Assembly (NCBI GenBank): GCA_900155495.1
Contig: FTLJ01000852.1
Coordinates: 1 to 23,933, forward strand
Origin: Porogramme epimiltina
Taxonomy: Eukaryota; Basidiomycota; Agaricomycetes; Polyporales; Polyporaceae
Direction: 5' to 3'
Length of the DNA: 23,933 nt
Shown here piece by piece: positions 20,306 to 23,933 of this stretch. The notes below the pieces were generated by a model. That model was not told the origin of the DNA and did no database searches. It was given only the letters and a program-made list of their open reading frames with translations. The stretch's first letter is position 1. The number at the start of each line of letters is the position of its first letter. Position numbers and translations under genes: made by a program.

Positions 20306-20414
20306 GGGCCGTTCAAAGTTGGCCGTAGCACGCAGCCGCTCCGCTGCGGGCAGCTAAGTTCTACGGTGCTACGGGCGCGGGCGGCTGCGTGCTACGGCCA
20401 ACCTTGTACGGCCC
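20306..20414. mobile_element. MITE-like element, 109 bp, 34-bp terminal inverted repeats, TA flanks
   Basis: The left arm 20306-20339 begins GGGCCGTTCAAAGTTGG and the right arm 20381-20414 ends CCAACCTTGTACGGCCC. Read as inverted repeats they match at 32 of 34 positions. The 41-bp centre includes partly repeated GCTACGG/CTACGG words. TA dinucleotides lie on both sides (20304-20305 and 20415-20416), the target duplication expected for Tc1/mariner-type insertion. There is no room for a transposase, so it would be a non-autonomous miniature element. It lies directly upstream of the F-box relic. Confidence 0.8.
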
Positions 20415-20416
20415 TA

Positions 20417-21052
20417 ATGAACTTAGCTTCCCACTTCTCCATACAGGGCTACAAGTCACACTGTAGGTATCTTTTCAAAGGCCAAGCAGCCGGGCCTGCG
20501 TCTGGCGGAACTTGCGTGACTGTTGGTGATCGAAGTTGGACTCCCTAACCAGCGGAAGTGTCATGCCAAGCCAGCCTCCACCCGTTCGGTAACTGCGTGC
20601 TTGCACGTTGTTTTGCCATCAACCCCCCTTCAGCCGAGTTCGCAGCGATGAATGTTTCAGTGCATATTGGTGGGCTATCTTCGGAGGGATCTGTTATTGG
20701 AAGCAACCGCAGGCCGCCTAGCCCACAGCCCGTTCACACCGTTTCGGACCGCTCGGGCTGTTCACTGACGACCTTCACTGTCCGTTCTCCCCTCCGGGTC
20801 GATGACGCACCCTCTGGGCTTCAGGAACAGACGTCATCAGGAGCGTCGAGTACAGCATCACAGCCGGGAGATATGTTTCGGCAGAAAGAGGCATTGAAAA
20901 TGACGACGTCATCGCCCAATTGACAACAACGTGGGGGCTCGGCTGACGCCGATCGGTTTTGATGGGTAGACATTTACGGTGCCGTGGGAGGGGAAGCGTT
21001 GCGGCAACGAGAACGTCAAAAGGTCGTGAGGACGGTTGGAATCCCCCAAGGT
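20417..21052. other. Intergenic region upstream of the GPI-anchored protein gene
   Basis: No conserved reading frame or exon chain is seen. Two GACGTCATC words occur near 20829 and 20905, which resemble bZIP/CRE half-sites, but such short words arise by chance and I do not call them operators. The region presumably includes the distal promoter of the following gene. Confidence 0.4.
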
Positions 21053-21093
21053 TCTTTGCCTTTCTCCCCCCACCCCCACCTCCCCACCCCGCT
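21053..21093 (+). promoter_or_regulatory. Pyrimidine-rich promoter tract
   Basis: A nearly uninterrupted C/T-rich tract (with CCCCCCACCCCC) lies 40-80 bp upstream of the start codon of the GPI-anchored protein gene. CT-rich tracts just upstream of the transcription start are a common core-promoter feature of well-expressed genes in filamentous fungi. Expression level here is inference. Confidence 0.45.
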
Positions 21094-21131
21094 GCTACAA
21101 GCCCTTCCAGGCGCGCCGTTCATTGCTCACC

Positions 21132-22019
21132 ATGCGTCTCTCCGCCCTCGCCGCCCTTGCGCTTCCCTTCGTCACCAGTAAGTGGCGGTTCCCCGCATTG
21201 GCGCGTATCCGGGAATTCAAACCGGTGTTCAACTTCCAGAGGCCATCACCATTCTTGGCCCCAGCGAGTCCGCTTTCTGGTGCGTTTCCATATACTGTAC
21301 ATAGGAGAACACTATCTCAACCCCGTGGTGTCTCTTAAGGGTGTTCAACGCGTCCAACACCATCACTTGGGAGTTCAGCCAGGGTGACCCCAGCCCTATC
21401 AACATCCAAGTGATCAACTCCAACAACCAGACGCTCAACGGCGTCTTCGCCATCGCGTCGTTCGTGAACGTCTCCACCGAGGTGAGTTGGCACGTCAGCC
21501 GCAATTTTCCAACATTCCTCTGATACCGTACCTTTTCACAGAGCTTCACTGTGTGAGTAAAATTGCCCGGCTTCCGTGCCTTCGCGTCGGCGAATGATTG
21601 AGCCCGCCTTCTGCCAGCACCAACGTGACCCTCGTCCCAGGGAGCGGCTACACCGTCCAGTTCGCGAACACGAGCAACCCGGACCAGATCTTCGCCTCGA
21701 GCGGGACCTTCACCGTCATGCCCAACGGCAGTGAGTACCCCGTCGCCACGTTTACGTTTACGTACCGCCCCTTGCACGCGCAGCTAATCTCCGCACCCCG
21801 CCCTTCGCAGCGGCCCCTGCCGCGCCCGTCTCGGCCTCGTCGTCGGCCGCGAGCAGCACCGCGACGTCGCCCTCGGGCTCCGGCTCTGCCTCGTCGACCT
21901 CCACCGCCACCTCGACTGGCGGCGCGAGCGGCAGCAGCGGCGCGCTGTCGAACACCCAGGGCCTCGCAGGCGTGCTCGCCGCGTGTGGCATCGCGTCCCT
22001 CTCCGCGCTCCTCCTCTGA
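21132..22019 (+). CDS. Secreted GPI-anchored Kre9/Knh1-domain cell-surface protein
   Basis: This is a predicted cell-wall or membrane-anchored glycoprotein of the Ser/Thr-rich GPI-anchored family; Kre9/Knh1-like domains are linked to beta-1,6-glucan and wall organisation in yeast, and the exact role here is unknown. Exons: 21132-21177, 21240-21279, 21340-21481, 21542-21552, 21618-21730, 21811-22019; total 561 nt, 186 residues. A signal peptide (MRLSALAALALPFVT) is followed by the domain at about residues 17-117 (AITILGPSESAFW, NTITWEFSQGDPSPINIQV, SGYTVQFANTSNPDQIFASS). Six N-glycosylation sequons are present, including NAS, NQT, NVS and NGT. A Ser/Thr/Ala/Gly linker spans about 118-165, and a hydrophobic C-terminal signal for GPI attachment ends in SALLL. 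Exon 4 is only 11 nt, but all junctions are GT..AG and the joined frame is continuous. The start ATG has a CACC context. Confidence 0.92.
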
Positions 22020-23933
22020 GGAGGCGGGCCCCCAAGAGTGCCCACTGGCCACTGCTCGGTGCAAAACCCCCTCTCCCCACCCCCCTTGTGCAGCATCCTC
22101 TCCCCCCTTCTTCCCCCCACGGACCCTTGGACCTGACTTGCTTTGTGTGGCCACGCTCGTTGACCCATCCACTCCTTTGGTCCCCGTTCCGCATCGCCCT
22201 TGATGGTGGTTCCCGTTCTATACCCTCCGCCGCCGCGTCCCTAAGGGCGCGGGTGGGCGGGCCGTGCCGGTGTTTGTGGTGCTAGTGTCTGTCTGTGTGT
22301 TTGTTGTGTTTGTTTTAGTTTTGTGCGCTTCTCTCCCAGTCGTGCCGTGTTTGTAGTAGCCGTGTTTCCATAGCTAGCCCGTCGCGCCCCGCCGCGCACG
22401 CACGATGTATCCCGGGCTCTGGTCCGTCCGTCAGCGAATCGAGTCCCTTCCTTTCCACTTTCCTCGCCCGGGTCGCCCCTATCGCGTGCTGCGCGCCCGT
22501 CCACAGGTCCGGGCGCGCGCCGGCCGTCTGGTAGCGGCGGGCGGATCCGTCGAGTTGGGCAGCGCCGCTGCAGGTCCGGCCAGGCGCCAGCCTCCGTGGC
22601 AGGGAAGCGGCCCGGCGGAGGGGGTTGCGCGCGCCGCAGAAGGCAGTAGGCTGTCCGCCAACGTGCACCTCGATTACGTAAAGCGCTACGTACATAACCA
22701 GCCCGCGCGCCGCCCGCGCGCGCGACAAGACGCGCACCAGATAAGGAGATTGGGCAGTCCGGGTGTTCCGAGCGTGCATGCGTGTGCGTCCCGAACTCGT
22801 GGTCGGCACGCGCGTGCTGGATGGAGCGCGCGGGTTGCAGAGGGGGCGCGATCTCCGAGGAACCGAGGCCCGCGCAGCGCGCACCGCGCCGGAGCGGGCG
22901 TCGGGTGCGAGTATGACGCCCGTGCATGAACGGGCCGCCGCCAGGGGAGGGAGGGCTTCTTCCGCTTCCGCGTCTCGGGGAAGGTATGTAATGGACGGCT
23001 GGGAGGCGGTGGCGGTCATTGACGGGAAGGGGGCCGGCGGCGCACCAGGTGGGTATTAGTCGTCCTTCTGGTGTGCTGCGGTGCACTTGCAAAGCAATAG
23101 CCGCGATCGGAGTCATAGTAGGGCAAGGGTGTGTCGGGTCTCCGAACCTAGGCGCGCAGGGCACCAGGGGTTGGCCGAGGTCGCAGCTAGGCGGTGGGCG
23201 AGAGCGGGGACTTCGGGTCCGGGGTATGACGTCGTTGGGGGAGACGGGAAGGAAGCGCTTCTGAACGCACGTTTTGAGGCGGAAGACTCGGAGGAGGCCG
23301 CGGCCGTCGGAGACCTCTTAATGCTCGGGGAGGTCGGTGAGTAAGTGCGGGTGCGGAACGACTGCTACGAATGGGCCGCGAAACCTTGGGGAGAGGGTAT
23401 AGCTCAAGCTTGGAGCGCTTACGCAATGTCGTGCCCCAGGCCATAGGTGGTTGAAGTGGGCCGCCGGCGCCGAGTATTGAATGTCCGGCGTCGAGTGTAT
23501 CAAAGCGACGTGGACTACAACCATAGGCGGAGACGAGCCTCTAGGAAGATACCGACAAGAAGATCCGCCCGTAGCGTCCAGGCCAATGAAGACTCAGGGT
23601 CGGAGAAACCACCACCACCTCCTCTTTTCCGAGCCCCAGGACAGAGGTGCGCAGGCTATGCGGCTGTGACAGCCAAGGCCGCCCCGCGCACGCCGGCGTG
23701 CGCCACGCTCGCACGCGCCCCTGCTAGGACGCGCAGACGTGGAGGGGGCGCGTTGCGCGATTTGGGCGCGGTCCCCCGTGCGGTGTGTGAGCGCCGCGCG
23801 GCGCCTGCTGAGTGCTAAGAAAGCCGGGGCCAGGGGCACGACGGCGGGGTGGAGGGGGAGGGGTGACGTGAACGGCGGGGCGGGGCAGGGGCGGGCTCTT
23901 TTAAACATCTCCGGGCCCACGGGACCAGGGATG
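22020..23933. other. GC-rich intergenic region, no gene recognised
   Basis: The first part, with GT- and T-rich stretches near 22268-22325, is a likely 3' UTR of the GPI-anchored protein gene. Beyond it the sequence is strongly GC-rich, and open frames occur on both strands at once with Arg/Ala/Pro/Gly-rich, domain-free translations. I see no exon chain, tRNA or repeat with clear boundaries. A gene may begin just beyond the right edge, but nothing inside the window proves it. Confidence 0.5.

Noticed and set aside
20829..20915. Two GACGTCATC words as CRE/bZIP operators
   Set aside because: The words are short, similar ones occur inside coding exons of this window (for example near 7725), and spacing to the gene start is not informative.
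22241..23164. A 307-codon minus-strand open frame and its plus-strand counterparts
   Set aside because: Three or more frames are open over the same bases and none encodes a recognisable motif. The length is explained by scarcity of A/T-rich stop codons.

Overview
The window looks like nuclear DNA from a filamentous basidiomycete, most likely an Agaricomycete and possibly a polypore. Every convincing gene is split by short GT..AG introns of about 50-80 nt. The gene set is eukaryotic and fungal: an Akr1-type palmitoyltransferase, an old yellow enzyme, an RNF14/Itt1-type RBR ubiquitin ligase, F-box/leucine-rich proteins of the kind expanded in mushroom genomes, a Kre9/Knh1-domain GPI-anchored wall protein, and a Pol III tRNA gene with a short intron. 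The taxonomic call is inference from gene style and content, not from a database search.

Layout. 1-3628: GC-rich and gene-free as far as I can read. 3629-6461 (-): Akr1 palmitoyltransferase, 10 exons, 777 residues. 6680-6761 (+): tRNA-Ala(AGC) with an 8-nt intron and a T7 terminator. 6841-8222 (-): old yellow enzyme family ene-reductase, 5 exons, 378 residues. 8223-13104: about 4.9 kb without a gene; from about 9380 on it is built largely of old, diverged duplications. 13105-14892 (-): F-box protein. 15219-16861 (-): RWD-RING1-IBR-RING2 ubiquitin ligase, 6 exons, 451 residues. 17506-19238 (+): second F-box protein, divergent from the ligase across about 650 bp. 19505-20299 (-): relic of a third F-box gene without a usable start. 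20306-20414: a 109-bp MITE-like palindrome flanked by TA. 21132-22019 (+): GPI-anchored Kre9/Knh1-domain protein, 6 exons, 186 residues. 22020-23933: GC-rich, no gene recognised.

The genes do not form one pathway. The clearest functional theme is ubiquitin: an RBR ligase lies between two intact F-box genes and a broken third, though the F-box genes may simply be local duplicates of a large family. I did not find a convincing undescribed system. The items most worth a second look are the degenerate repeat field, the small inverted-repeat element beside the broken F-box gene, and several exon structures in which conserved motifs fall on introns or micro-exons. I assembled the exon models by hand from reading frames and splice signals; for each gene the summed exon length is a multiple of three.
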